A stretch of 57,439 nt of DNA from a virus. Under the pieces are notes generated by a model that was not told where the DNA came from, searched no databases, and was given only the letters and a program-made list of their open reading frames with translations. The stretch is taken from positions 1 through 57,439 of the IMG/VR virus record IMGVR_UViG_3300023110_000040; one strand, 5' to 3'. Position 1 is the first letter of the stretch, and each line of letters starts with the position of its first letter. A program made the translations under genes and the position numbers. This document shows positions 40,744 to 47,907 of the stretch, piece after piece.

Positions 40744-41262
40744 ATGAAACATTTACTATTACTTCCACTGATTATATATCTAACAGCATGCTCGAGTGAT
40801 ACCGACTATGCTCTTTCTCGCAAATTGCCAGAATCAAAACAAACTCTAGCTCACAAGGCGTATTTCTGGTATGGCTTGTCAGAAGAAAAAGATCGCCAAA
40901 CAATCAAAGATATTACGGGAGTGGATCCAGTAACTACTGAGTGGTGTGCTGCTTTCGTGAATATGGTGTTGCTTGAGAATGAACTTCCAACATCAAGATC
41001 TGTAAGTGCTTTCCCACTTATGGCCAGATCATTTGTAACTTACGGTCAAGAAGTTACAACTCCCGAAAAGGGAGATATTTTAGTCTTTGAAAGAGGCGAA
41101 GCCGGATGGCAAGGCCACGTTGGTTTTTATGTCAGTCAAACCAAAGATATGTCGACCGGTCAAATTTGGTATAACGTAATTGGCGGAAATCAAAATGATA
41201 GTGTTTCCATACAAAAATACCCAGCCGATAAATTAATCACAATACGTAGAGTTTCACTTTAA
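40744..41262 (+). CDS. Lipoprotein NlpC/P60- or CHAP-like peptidase
   Basis: 172 residues. Signal peptide with lipobox LTAC (lipid-modified Cys16), then TEWCAAFVN (Cys68), EKGDILVFERG and GHVGFYV (His125), the Cys/His pair and intermediate motif of papain-like peptidoglycan peptidases or amidases. Predicted to be membrane-tethered facing the periplasm, so it could cleave peptidoglycan during lysis or block superinfection. No ribosome site precedes the ATG; see findings. Confidence 0.82.
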   Translation: MKHLLLLPLIIYLTACSSDTDYALSRKLPESKQTLAHKAYFWYGLSEEKDRQTIKDITGVDPVTTEWCAAFVNMVLLENELPTSRSVSAFPLMARSFVTYGQEVTTPEKGDILVFERGEAGWQGHVGFYVSQTKDMSTGQIWYNVIGGNQNDSVSIQKYPADKLITIRRVSL

Positions 41263-41475
41263 AGTTCTAGGATCAAATTCTAGTGGTATACATACCGCTT
41301 GAGTGTTTGGCGGGTAATAACCAGATGGCATTTCAAAAAGAGCTGAAGCTAAACTTTCTCTTGCTTTAAAACAATCTACGTTCGTTGTAAAAAAGCCCAT
41401 ATTTTGTGCGTTAACGTGTAAGGCTTCTTTAGTTGGTAATAACATGACAAGTACTAGTACAAAGACTTGAGTCAT
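41254..41475 (-). CDS. Small exported protein
   Basis: 73 residues; short basic-free N-terminus followed by a hydrophobic stretch (VFVLVLVMLL) that may be a signal anchor, mature part with two Cys. Unrecognised. Convergent overlap with the lipoprotein gene. Confidence 0.55.
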   Translation of the reverse strand: MTQVFVLVLVMLLPTKEALHVNAQNMGFFTTNVDCFKARESLASALFEMPSGYYPPNTQAVCIPLEFDPRTLK

Positions 41476-41498
41476 AGTACTGCCTTTCAGTTGTTAAA

Positions 41499-41574
41499 TG
41501 GTGCCCCCACACGGACTCGAACCGCGGACCCACAGATTACAAATCTGTTGCTCTACCAGCTGAGCTATAAGGGC
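41499..41574 (-). tRNA. tRNA-Thr (anticodon TGT)
   Basis: 76 nt including an encoded CCA. Acceptor stem GCCCTTA with TGGGGGC (two G-U pairs), D arm AGCTCAGCTGG, anticodon stem ACAGA-TTTGTAA-TCTGT giving TGT, T arm GGTTCGAGTCC. Confidence 0.95.
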
Positions 41575-41579
41575 ATTAT

Positions 41580-41714
41580 CTATTTATTAGACTGGCGATA
41601 TTTATACAACTTTACATAGTATGCAAACGACCTAGGGTAGTTTCGAGGATTCGGTAAAGTGATTCCTCGACTACCCCAGTACTGTAAAAATAAAACTATT
41701 TGTTTGTCTGTCAT
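41580..41714 (-). CDS. Small hypothetical protein (44 aa) between tRNAs
   Basis: MTDKQIVLFLQYWGSRG and LPNPRNYPRSFAYYVKLYKY; aromatic, basic. No strong ribosome site, but the composition looks coding. A long hairpin (about 41634-41676) overlaps it. Confidence 0.5.
   Translation of the reverse strand: MTDKQIVLFLQYWGSRGITLPNPRNYPRSFAYYVKLYKYRQSNK
41599..41606 (-). promoter_or_regulatory. Possible late promoter ahead of tRNA-Thr
   Basis: Exact TATAAATA on the minus strand about 25 bases before the tRNA; it lies inside the 44-residue reading frame so could be coincidence. Confidence 0.4.
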
Positions 41715-41721
41715 AATAAAC

Positions 41722-41798
41722 TGGCCTGCGCTGAGGGATTCGAACCCCCGACCTAGTGCTTAGAAGGCACTTGCTCTATCCAGCTGAGCTAAGCGCAG
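41722..41798 (-). tRNA. tRNA-Arg (anticodon TCT)
   Basis: 77 nt including an encoded CCA. Acceptor CTGCGCT with AGCGCAG (seven Watson-Crick pairs), D arm AGCTCAGCTGG, anticodon stem AGTGC-CTTCTAA-GCACT giving TCT (reads AGA/AGG), T arm GGGTTCGAATCCC. AGA codons are frequent in the phage genes. Confidence 0.96.
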
Positions 41799-41803
41799 AT
41801 TCT

Positions 41804-41911
41804 TTAAGCGTTATCAATAAAACGCTGGAAAATTTTCTCTGGTATCATACAAAGCTGTATATAAACAGCCCAGAAACCAATATTCCAAATGATGATTTCA
41901 GGCCAGTTCAT
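41804..41911 (-). CDS. Tiny membrane protein (35 aa)
   Basis: MNWPEIIIWNIGFWAVYIQL then a short basic tail; one hydrophobic span. GGAG lies eight bases before the ATG. Overlaps the preceding gene end by four bases. Confidence 0.55.
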   Translation of the reverse strand: MNWPEIIIWNIGFWAVYIQLCMIPEKIFQRFIDNA

Positions 41912-42366
41912 TTACGAAACTCCAATTGATACCACTTGCCATCATGCTTGAATTTGATGATGCTGTGAGAATAAACTGATGTATTTTGATTTTCATACAG
42001 TGTTTTAGTCTCACATTTCTCTTGAAGGCGGTAGCCAACAATTTTGTCACTACCTTTTTGTGCTTTGTCAGCTCCAATAATACCACCAATTACTGCACCT
42101 GCTGCAGCACCTTGGTCATTACCAGAAGCGCCTTTACCAAGTAAGCCACCAATAATCATACCCATCAAGGCACCGCCTGCAGCATCACCTTGTTCATTAG
42201 CGTATACGGGTACTTCTACCTCATAACACTCAGTATGTTGAAAAGGAACTCGTTTACTTACGTAACGATATTCGTCAGTGATAGTAGCTTGCACTTTGTC
42301 AGCATAGGCTGGTGCTGCCACTAATAGAGCTAGAGCACTAACTCCAATCTTTGATATCATAGACAT
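41908..42366 (-). CDS. Exported glycine-zipper (17-kDa-antigen-like) protein
   Basis: 152 residues from ATG 42366; signal peptide ending PAYA, then a glycine-zipper domain GALMGMIIGGLLGKG and AAAGAVIGGIIGADKAQKG typical of outer-membrane 2TM-type lipoprotein-like proteins, then a beta domain with Cys. Likely in the periplasm or outer membrane. A longer reading to 42423 lacks support. Confidence 0.72.
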   Translation of the reverse strand: MSMISKIGVSALALLVAAPAYADKVQATITDEYRYVSKRVPFQHTECYEVEVPVYANEQGDAAGGALMGMIIGGLLGKGASGNDQGAAAGAVIGGIIGADKAQKGSDKIVGYRLQEKCETKTLYENQNTSVYSHSIIKFKHDGKWYQLEFRK

Positions 42367-42475
42367 CTTTATAAACCTTTTCTGTGTCATTGTGGCCGTG
42401 GCGATATCCCACAACATATCCAATTACTCCACCAAGGATTGTACAAATTAAAGCCATTTCTGTTACAATACTCAT
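42338..42475 (-). CDS. Small membrane protein (45 aa)
   Basis: MSIVTEMALICTILGGVIGY, then YRHGHNDTEKVYKD; one hydrophobic span and a charged tail. GGTGAG precedes the ATG. Overlaps the start of the glycine-zipper gene. Confidence 0.6.
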   Translation of the reverse strand: MSIVTEMALICTILGGVIGYVVGYRHGHNDTEKVYKDVYDIKDWS

Positions 42476-42480
42476 GATGC

Positions 42481-42600
42481 TCACCATTCCAGGGATTGTT
42501 GAATAAAGTTTGGTTGAATGCTACTACAACCATTGCAGTATTCAAATGGATCTGAGTATCCAAAAACAGCTAGCATGCCGTCGTATTCTTGTTCTATCAT
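42481..42600 (-). CDS. Small early protein (39 aa)
   Basis: MIEQEYDGMLAVFGYSD, then CNGC; AAGGAA precedes the ATG and it is the first gene behind the promoter at 42627-42654. Unrecognised. Confidence 0.6.
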   Translation of the reverse strand: MIEQEYDGMLAVFGYSDPFEYCNGCSSIQPNFIQQSLEW

Positions 42601-42626
42601 GTTTGATTCCTTCTTATTATTATATT

Positions 42627-42654
42627 AATATAGTACTTTCTTGGAGAATGTCAA
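42627..42654 (-). promoter_or_regulatory. Early promoter
   Basis: TTGACA, 16 bases, TATATT in the shared GTACTATATTA context; drives the small membrane and exported genes leftwards. Confidence 0.82.
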
Positions 42655-43031
42655 CCCTTTCTTTGAAATTTTTTCACAAATTCTAAAAGAATTTTCTCCG
42701 ATCGTTCTCTGGCTTCTTGTTCCCACCAACAAGTGTCATAGTTGTAACCCTTGTCAAGAAGCTCTCCAAGATTATCATACATGAACTGCTTCACATGAAC
42801 CATTTCGTGGGCTATACTAGTATATATCTGGCTTATGTTCTTGTTCTTCTTAGAAATCAAAATTAAATAGTTATCTTCATCAATATCAATACACAGACCA
42901 GACTTGTCGTTTACGATCTTATCTTCTGCAACAATCTCAATACTCTTTGGCCAAGCTGGCAAATTCTCGCAGCAAAAACGAGTAAAGTGAGTTGTGAGTT
43001 TTGGATCTAATCCTTTTACCTTAACTTTCAT
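42651..43031 (-). CDS. Zinc metallopeptidase-type protein, second copy
   Basis: 126 residues. AHEMVHVKQF supplies HExxH (His75, Glu76, His79), and a later WEQEARERSE helix may complete the site. Same HEM-x-HVKQ core as the 29616 protein, so the two are paralogues. Unknown substrate. Confidence 0.74.
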   Translation of the reverse strand: MKVKVKGLDPKLTTHFTRFCCENLPAWPKSIEIVAEDKIVNDKSGLCIDIDEDNYLILISKKNKNISQIYTSIAHEMVHVKQFMYDNLGELLDKGYNYDTCWWEQEARERSEKILLEFVKKFQRKG

Positions 43032-43272
43032 CTCTGTACAACGTAGTTCTGCTATTGATTGCTTGATGAATGATTTGCCACTTTACCCATGCTTCCATGC
43101 AGTGTTCTATTTCTTTATAGAAGATAGCATTGAGCAACCAAACTATATGCCATTTACCATTTCTTTTCCTTTCCCACTGAGCTGCAGAAAAAGATTGATT
43201 TAACCTGCCACCAATTATAACATTAAAAAGAATAGAAGTGGCAATAATTATTCTTTTAAAGTACATTTTCAT
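43021..43272 (-). CDS. Small membrane protein
   Basis: 83 residues; an N-terminal hydrophobic span after Lys-Arg (IIIATSILFNVIIGG) and a Trp-rich basic remainder. Begins just after the topoisomerase stop (TAAATG) and overlaps the metallopeptidase start. Unrecognised. Confidence 0.62.
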   Translation of the reverse strand: MKMYFKRIIIATSILFNVIIGGRLNQSFSAAQWERKRNGKWHIVWLLNAIFYKEIEHCMEAWVKWQIIHQAINSRTTLYRDES

Positions 43273-44613
43273 TTAATCTAATCCCTGTAGATCACTCTCA
43301 TATTGTTTTGCGGGTGTTGTTTTATTCCAGAAATTTAATTCTGCTTGAGTTGATTTAATTTCCTTGGCTAGTTCCTTTACCATTTCATCTGTCAAGCTCA
43401 TGATATTGATACGTAGCAATCTATCAACGTCAGATTCAATAGCATGTGTATTTTGTAGTATCTGATCGCCAACATCTTTCTTCTTACGGTTTTTAAACAC
43501 GATGCGATCGTCAAGTACTGCTTGAATAAATTGCATCTTCACATTAAGCCAACGAAGATCTTCTTGAGCTTCTTCTCTACGCTTCTCAATTCGTTGTTGT
43601 AGTATACCAAGACGATAGTCGACAAAGTCTTTGATTAAAAGACGCTCGTCATCATACTCACGAAGCTTTCCATCTGGTCCAATCACCGTTAAGTTTTCAG
43701 ACAACGGCTTACTCAACTTAAACTTAGAAATGATCTTAGCATCATTCCAGTTTGCTGAAGTGTTTTGCTTTAATTTGATTTCAAAAGAGAAACCAGTCTT
43801 ATCACAAAGATCTTCATATGATACGATGTCACCATCATCTTCAAGCTTATCAAGTACCTTAACATATGATTCACGATCAAAACCATATGGAACTTCAGTA
43901 ATCATCATTACTGTTTTGGTTTTCTTATGGTATTTACCATAAACAATGTGGCGATCTTCAACCGGATCATAGTCGACTCGTCCTTTGAACTCAGGAAATG
44001 ACACTGGAGCCTTGTTGGTTATATTACCATCCGACAAGTATTCACGAACGAGGCGAGAGAGGTCTTCTACTGATCGTGGAAGAATGTTTGTGGCAAAACC
44101 AGTGGCAATACCCTTAGTTCCATTAGCCAATACCAAAGGAAGTACTGGTAGATAGAATGCAGGTGGCTCGTGTTCAGGGTCATCGTGTGCGGGGGCCAGG
44201 TCAACATCGCGAATATACTTCTCAAAGTTTTCGCTTAGGCGCGTATAGACATAACGTGGTGCGCCTGCTTCTTGAACTAGTCGAGTACCAAAGGAACCAC
44301 GACCCTCGACTAGGCAGACATTGTTATTCCACGTTGCAGCCATCAGTTGCCCGGCCCCCGCGGCAGAAGCCTCTCCATGATTGTACCCATAGTCTGATAT
44401 AATACCTGCAACGGCGGATACTTTCTTGAAGTCACGCTTTGAGTTGAGGATACTGCTATAAAGGTAGAACCTTTGGACAGGCTTTAACCCGTCAATCATA
44501 TTAGGAATCGCTCGTGATTCCACGGTGTACATTGCAAAGGATTTCCACTCATTGGCTGCAACCTTTGAGATCGGATATTCATTTGCTTCAACTGTAAATT
44601 CCATCAATGACAT
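43273..44613 (-). CDS. 52: DNA topoisomerase II medium subunit gp52
   Basis: DNA-cleaving, GyrA-like subunit of the T4-type topoisomerase. MIDGLKPVQRFYLYSS and VEGRGSFGTRLVQEAGAPRYVY carry the winged-helix part; Tyr121, directly after Arg120, is the predicted active-site tyrosine. 446 residues, matching T4 gp52 (442). Acts with the large subunit to relax supercoils during replication. Own early promoter upstream. Confidence 0.95.
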   Translation of the reverse strand: MSLMEFTVEANEYPISKVAANEWKSFAMYTVESRAIPNMIDGLKPVQRFYLYSSILNSKRDFKKVSAVAGIISDYGYNHGEASAAGAGQLMAATWNNNVCLVEGRGSFGTRLVQEAGAPRYVYTRLSENFEKYIRDVDLAPAHDDPEHEPPAFYLPVLPLVLANGTKGIATGFATNILPRSVEDLSRLVREYLSDGNITNKAPVSFPEFKGRVDYDPVEDRHIVYGKYHKKTKTVMMITEVPYGFDRESYVKVLDKLEDDGDIVSYEDLCDKTGFSFEIKLKQNTSANWNDAKIISKFKLSKPLSENLTVIGPDGKLREYDDERLLIKDFVDYRLGILQQRIEKRREEAQEDLRWLNVKMQFIQAVLDDRIVFKNRKKKDVGDQILQNTHAIESDVDRLLRINIMSLTDEMVKELAKEIKSTQAELNFWNKTTPAKQYESDLQGLD

Positions 44614-44641
44614 GACGAACCCTTTTTCAATTTATAAGACT

Positions 44642-44670
44642 ATTCTATCACAGTTTTTGGTATATGTCAA
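44642..44670 (-). promoter_or_regulatory. Early promoter of gp52
   Basis: TTGACA, 17 bases, TAGAAT on the minus strand; overlaps the end of the 69-residue gene. Confidence 0.85.
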
Positions 44671-44876
44671 CCAAAATATTTTTCAAGCATGTCTAAAACG
44701 TCTTGATATTTAGCCATTTCAAGGATTTCTGTTTCCATTGCTTCAAAAACATCTGGATGCTCGCCAATTCCTGCTGGATTATTAAGATATACCTCAACAT
44801 TCATTCTATGTTTTTGAATATGTCCGTGGGCATGAGCCTTCATTGCTTTAATCATTACTTCTTGTTCTAGTGCCAT
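44667..44876 (-). CDS. Small conserved helical protein
   Basis: 69 residues, His-rich near the middle (KAHAHGHIQKHR), helical. Located between the two topoisomerase genes, 11 bases after the large subunit. Unrecognised. Confidence 0.68.
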   Translation of the reverse strand: MALEQEVMIKAMKAHAHGHIQKHRMNVEVYLNNPAGIGEHPDVFEAMETEILEMAKYQDVLDMLEKYFG

Positions 44877-44887
44877 TATTTTTCTCC

Positions 44888-46708
44888 TTATTGGAACATG
44901 TAGTCTTTACGTAATTGCGAATCTTTTCCAAACATCATTTGGAACATACCAGCATCATCAACCGTAACTGTGTCGTACACTGGTTTATTGATAATAGTAT
45001 CATATTCTTCTTCCGTCAAACTTCCTAAACCTTTGATGTAGCGATGTTTCCACCCATCTTTGCTTGACTTAAATTCATTCGCCTCTTCATATGTATAAAA
45101 CCACTTGATTTGAGATCCTTTTGTAGAAATCATAATTGGTGTACGAGTGATTTTAACTTTCTTTTCAAGAAGAAGACGAGGCCAAAACTTATAAAAGAAT
45201 GCAATAAGCAATGGACTAATGTGGCCGATACCATCGTGGTCAGCATCAGTCAGTGTTGCAATATGTTCATATGTCATATCATCAACTGAGTTTGGATTTG
45301 TAATATCCAATCCAAGAACTGAGATCAATTCTGAGAGCTCTTTGTTCTTAAGAACATCAGCAGGTTTCATATCCCATGTGTTCATAATAACACCACGAAG
45401 AGGATAAGCACCCACCTTATTTGGATCACGTACTTTGAGAAGGAAGCCCATCGCTGAGTCACCCTCCACGATTTTCAAAGTGGCATCATCCTTATTTGCT
45501 GCAATATGCTTAGCCACCTTAACCTTACGCAATTTCTTTTGAGCAAGAGTAGCAGCTCGTTTGTCTGCAGCGATTTTCTTTGCAAGCTGAGCCTCAATAA
45601 TCGGATCAATAATAGATGGAGTATTCAGGATCTTACGAGCAAAGAAATCAGCCTCACGAATGCCAGACGCAATCGCATGTTCTTTCACATTACCCATTGG
45701 ATTCGTCAGTCTTTCTTTTGTCTGCGAGTCAAATTTTGGGTTAGTAAAGTTCTTAGCGAACATGACAAACGTAAGACCGTTCTTGATCGTTGATTTTACA
45801 ACTTCTATCTTATGCTTGCGCTTAATCATAGTTGTAAGTTCTTCAACAATACCATTCACGATAAAGTCTACATATGTACCACCTTGTCGTGTATTCACAC
45901 CATTTACAAATGAGTTGGTACGGAAACCATCTTCAGATGTAGTGATGAAGAATGAAAGATCTTCAGTTTTCTCTATGATTGCTTCTTCACCAAAAAGCTC
46001 AGCATACTTTTTCAGGTTGTTGACCTTGATGCGTCGCTTATTAAAAGAGAATGCAATTTCAGGGAATGCCATTTGAAGCGAAGACAAACGATCTTCAACT
46101 AAAGCAACTGTATCTAGTTCTTGTAAACTGTCGACTTCGAACAAATCGAAATCAGGAGTAAACCAGACTTCAGTTCCGTTTCCGTCTTTTGGAGTTTGCT
46201 TTTCACGAATATCCTCTGCACCATTCTTACATTCAACTGTAAGCATATTGCCGTTAGACCAAGTCTTACCGACAAACTTAGATGATAAGAAGTTAGTAGC
46301 AGCTGAGCCAACACCGTTGGTACCAATAGTTACTCGTTCATCGTCAAAACTTGTACCCGCATTAACACGTGTCCAAGCTGCAGTCGCACGAGCAATCTTG
46401 CTGTCTGTTGTCTCATCATAAACAAGCTCTTGCGGAATACCACGGCCATTGTCCGTGATCGTCACCTTATTATTATCTATAGACACGTTGATTTTGTTCG
46501 CATACTCAAAGTTTGTGCGAATGGCTTCGTCTATAGAGTTGTCAAGAATCTCGTCAATCATTTTCGATAGCGCTGGAACATACCGTGAGGTTTTCCATTC
46601 ACCCATCACAAAACGCTCGACCTGTTCTTGAGCACTAGAGCCCATATACATACCAATACGTTCTCTGACGTGTTGGCGAGCTGTTAAGATTTTGAACTGT
46701 TCAGTCAA
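44888..46708 (-). CDS. 39: DNA topoisomerase II large subunit (gp39/gp60 fused type)
   Basis: 606 residues combining what T4 splits into gp39 and gp60. GHKL ATPase motifs EILDNSIDEAI, DNGRGIP and GTNGVGSAATN lie in the N-terminal third. A transducer region with conserved Lys follows, then the TOPRIM domain with EGDSA and TDADHDG for magnesium. An intact gene is the common state outside T4 itself. Promoter upstream at 46741. Confidence 0.95.
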   Translation of the reverse strand: MTEQFKILTARQHVRERIGMYMGSSAQEQVERFVMGEWKTSRYVPALSKMIDEILDNSIDEAIRTNFEYANKINVSIDNNKVTITDNGRGIPQELVYDETTDSKIARATAAWTRVNAGTSFDDERVTIGTNGVGSAATNFLSSKFVGKTWSNGNMLTVECKNGAEDIREKQTPKDGNGTEVWFTPDFDLFEVDSLQELDTVALVEDRLSSLQMAFPEIAFSFNKRRIKVNNLKKYAELFGEEAIIEKTEDLSFFITTSEDGFRTNSFVNGVNTRQGGTYVDFIVNGIVEELTTMIKRKHKIEVVKSTIKNGLTFVMFAKNFTNPKFDSQTKERLTNPMGNVKEHAIASGIREADFFARKILNTPSIIDPIIEAQLAKKIAADKRAATLAQKKLRKVKVAKHIAANKDDATLKIVEGDSAMGFLLKVRDPNKVGAYPLRGVIMNTWDMKPADVLKNKELSELISVLGLDITNPNSVDDMTYEHIATLTDADHDGIGHISPLLIAFFYKFWPRLLLEKKVKITRTPIMISTKGSQIKWFYTYEEANEFKSSKDGWKHRYIKGLGSLTEEEYDTIINKPVYDTVTVDDAGMFQMMFGKDSQLRKDYMFQ

Positions 46709-46740
46709 GATTTTATCCCTTTTGGAAACATTATTAAGCT

Positions 46741-46769
46741 ATTCTATACTATTTCTTTTGTTATGTCAA
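46741..46769 (-). promoter_or_regulatory. Early promoter of the topoisomerase large subunit
   Basis: TTGACA, 17 bases, TAGAAT on the minus strand. Confidence 0.85.
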
Positions 46770-46772
46770 CCC

Positions 46773-46847
46773 TTAAATTTCTCCAATCCAGTGGGTACAG
46801 TCATCGCAAGGATCATCGAATTGATAACACCGATAGTCTTCGGCCAT
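46773..46847 (-). CDS. 24-residue microprotein
   Basis: MAEDYRCYQFDDPCDDCTHW and so on; three Cys in C-x6-C-x2-C. AAAGGAA five bases before the ATG and its own early promoter at 46883-46911 support expression. Acidic; possibly metal-binding. Confidence 0.6.
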   Translation of the reverse strand: MAEDYRCYQFDDPCDDCTHWIGEI

Positions 46848-46877
46848 GCAGTTCCTTTCGGTTGTTGGCTCATTATT

Positions 46878-46885
46878 TATAAATA
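46878..46885 (+). promoter_or_regulatory. Late promoter of the tail-type gene
   Basis: Exact TATAAATA 39 bases before ATG 46925; AGGAAATTT serves as ribosome site. TATTTATA in the other direction overlaps. Confidence 0.82.
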
Positions 46886-46911
46886 CTATCATAGAGTTTC
46901 AGAAATGTCAA
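46883..46911 (-). promoter_or_regulatory. Early promoter, minus strand
   Basis: TTGACA, 17 bases, TAGTAT. Overlaps the plus-strand late promoter of the tail gene, so early leftward and late rightward transcription compete here. Confidence 0.75.
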
Positions 46912-46924
46912 CAGGAAATTTCAT

Positions 46925-47407
46925 ATGATTACAAATTATCTGTCTCCAGTTGGCTTTGTGGTGTCAATTCAACGACTACCAAATGTAGAATTTTTCACAC
47001 AAAGAGCCACGATTCCAGGAGTCAACATTACACCTGCACCTCAGGCTGCTCCCATCCATCAGTTGTATGCTGTTGGTGATCGCCTTGAGTACCAAGAACT
47101 CGACATGAATTTTATCGTGGACGAGTCTATGAATAATTATAATGAGATCCTTGCATGGATGGAAGGTATTGGTACTCCAGAAAAGTCGACACAGTTCAGA
47201 GATCTTGAGAAAGGTGACGGCACTACATCAGACATCCGCATCGTGATTTCAAACTCTAACAAGAATCCAAACATTGAGTTTACTTTCTTCGATTGCTTTC
47301 CAACTAGCCTCAGCCCAGTCTCTTTAGATGTGACAGGAACTGACGTCATCTACCCTGAATGCTCAGTAACTTTCAGGTATACTCGTTTCGAATACAGAAA
47401 AATGTAG
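46925..47407 (+). CDS. Tail-tube-fold structural protein (gp19-like), tentative
   Basis: 160 residues. GFVVSIQRLPNVEFFTQRAT, then YAVGDRLEYQELDMNFIVDE, then a C-terminal TFRYTRFEYR strand follow the pattern of T4-type tail-tube or tube-initiator proteins (beta strands pairing across a hexamer), but I cannot tell which. Late promoter immediately upstream fits a virion component. It stands alone among replication genes. Confidence 0.6.
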   Translation: MITNYLSPVGFVVSIQRLPNVEFFTQRATIPGVNITPAPQAAPIHQLYAVGDRLEYQELDMNFIVDESMNNYNEILAWMEGIGTPEKSTQFRDLEKGDGTTSDIRIVISNSNKNPNIEFTFFDCFPTSLSPVSLDVTGTDVIYPECSVTFRYTRFEYRKM

Positions 47408-47436
47408 TTGACATTTCTATCAAAGTGTGATAGAAT
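47408..47436 (+). promoter_or_regulatory. Early/middle promoter of uvsY
   Basis: TTGACA directly after the preceding stop codon, 17 bases, TAGAAT on the plus strand. Confidence 0.85.
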
Positions 47437-47466
47437 GTATTATAAAATGGTTTTGAAAGGTATGAA

Positions 47467-47904
47467 ATGAGTACTGATGATATAAGTGAGATTTGGGCAA
47501 AAGATGCAAACATCGACGAAACGAATCTCGTCGGTGAGTCTAAGAAAATCCCTTCATTACATAGCAAGTACTATAACATGTACTTCCGAGAAGCGCTTAA
47601 AGTGAAGAAGCTTCGTTATGATTACAAGCAACTTGAGCTTGCAAAGAGAGAGTGGTATGATGGATCTATGGCTGAAGAAGATCTTCGTGAACGCGGATGG
47701 AAACCATACCAGAAAAAAATCATTCGTCAGGATATAGATAAATATATCCAAGCAGACAAGGATATTGTAAATCTAAGTTTAAAGATCGACTATCATACAG
47801 CTCGAGCAGATTACTTAGAAGACATTGTGAAAACTATTCATAGTAGAAACTTCATTATTAAATCAATGATTGATGTGTTGAAGTTTCAAGCAGGAGAGTA
47901 CTAG
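47467..47904 (+). CDS. uvsY: Recombination mediator UvsY
   Basis: 145 residues. Loads the UvsX recombinase on single-stranded DNA. Family features: acidic N-terminus with the SEIWAKDANIDETNL start, KYYNMYFREALKVKKL in the centre, and the C-terminal SRNFIIKSMIDVLKFQAGEY, which matches the T4 UvsY end (SRGFAIKHIQDMRAFEAG). Coupled to uvsW, as in T4. Confidence 0.93.
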   Translation: MSTDDISEIWAKDANIDETNLVGESKKIPSLHSKYYNMYFREALKVKKLRYDYKQLELAKREWYDGSMAEEDLRERGWKPYQKKIIRQDIDKYIQADKDIVNLSLKIDYHTARADYLEDIVKTIHSRNFIIKSMIDVLKFQAGEY

Positions 47905-47907
47905 ATT

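Noticed and set aside
41634-41676. Third tRNA-like or terminator hairpin between the tRNAs
   Set aside because: It is a long imperfect hairpin without tRNA arms or a U-run, and it overlaps a plausible small gene; left unassigned.
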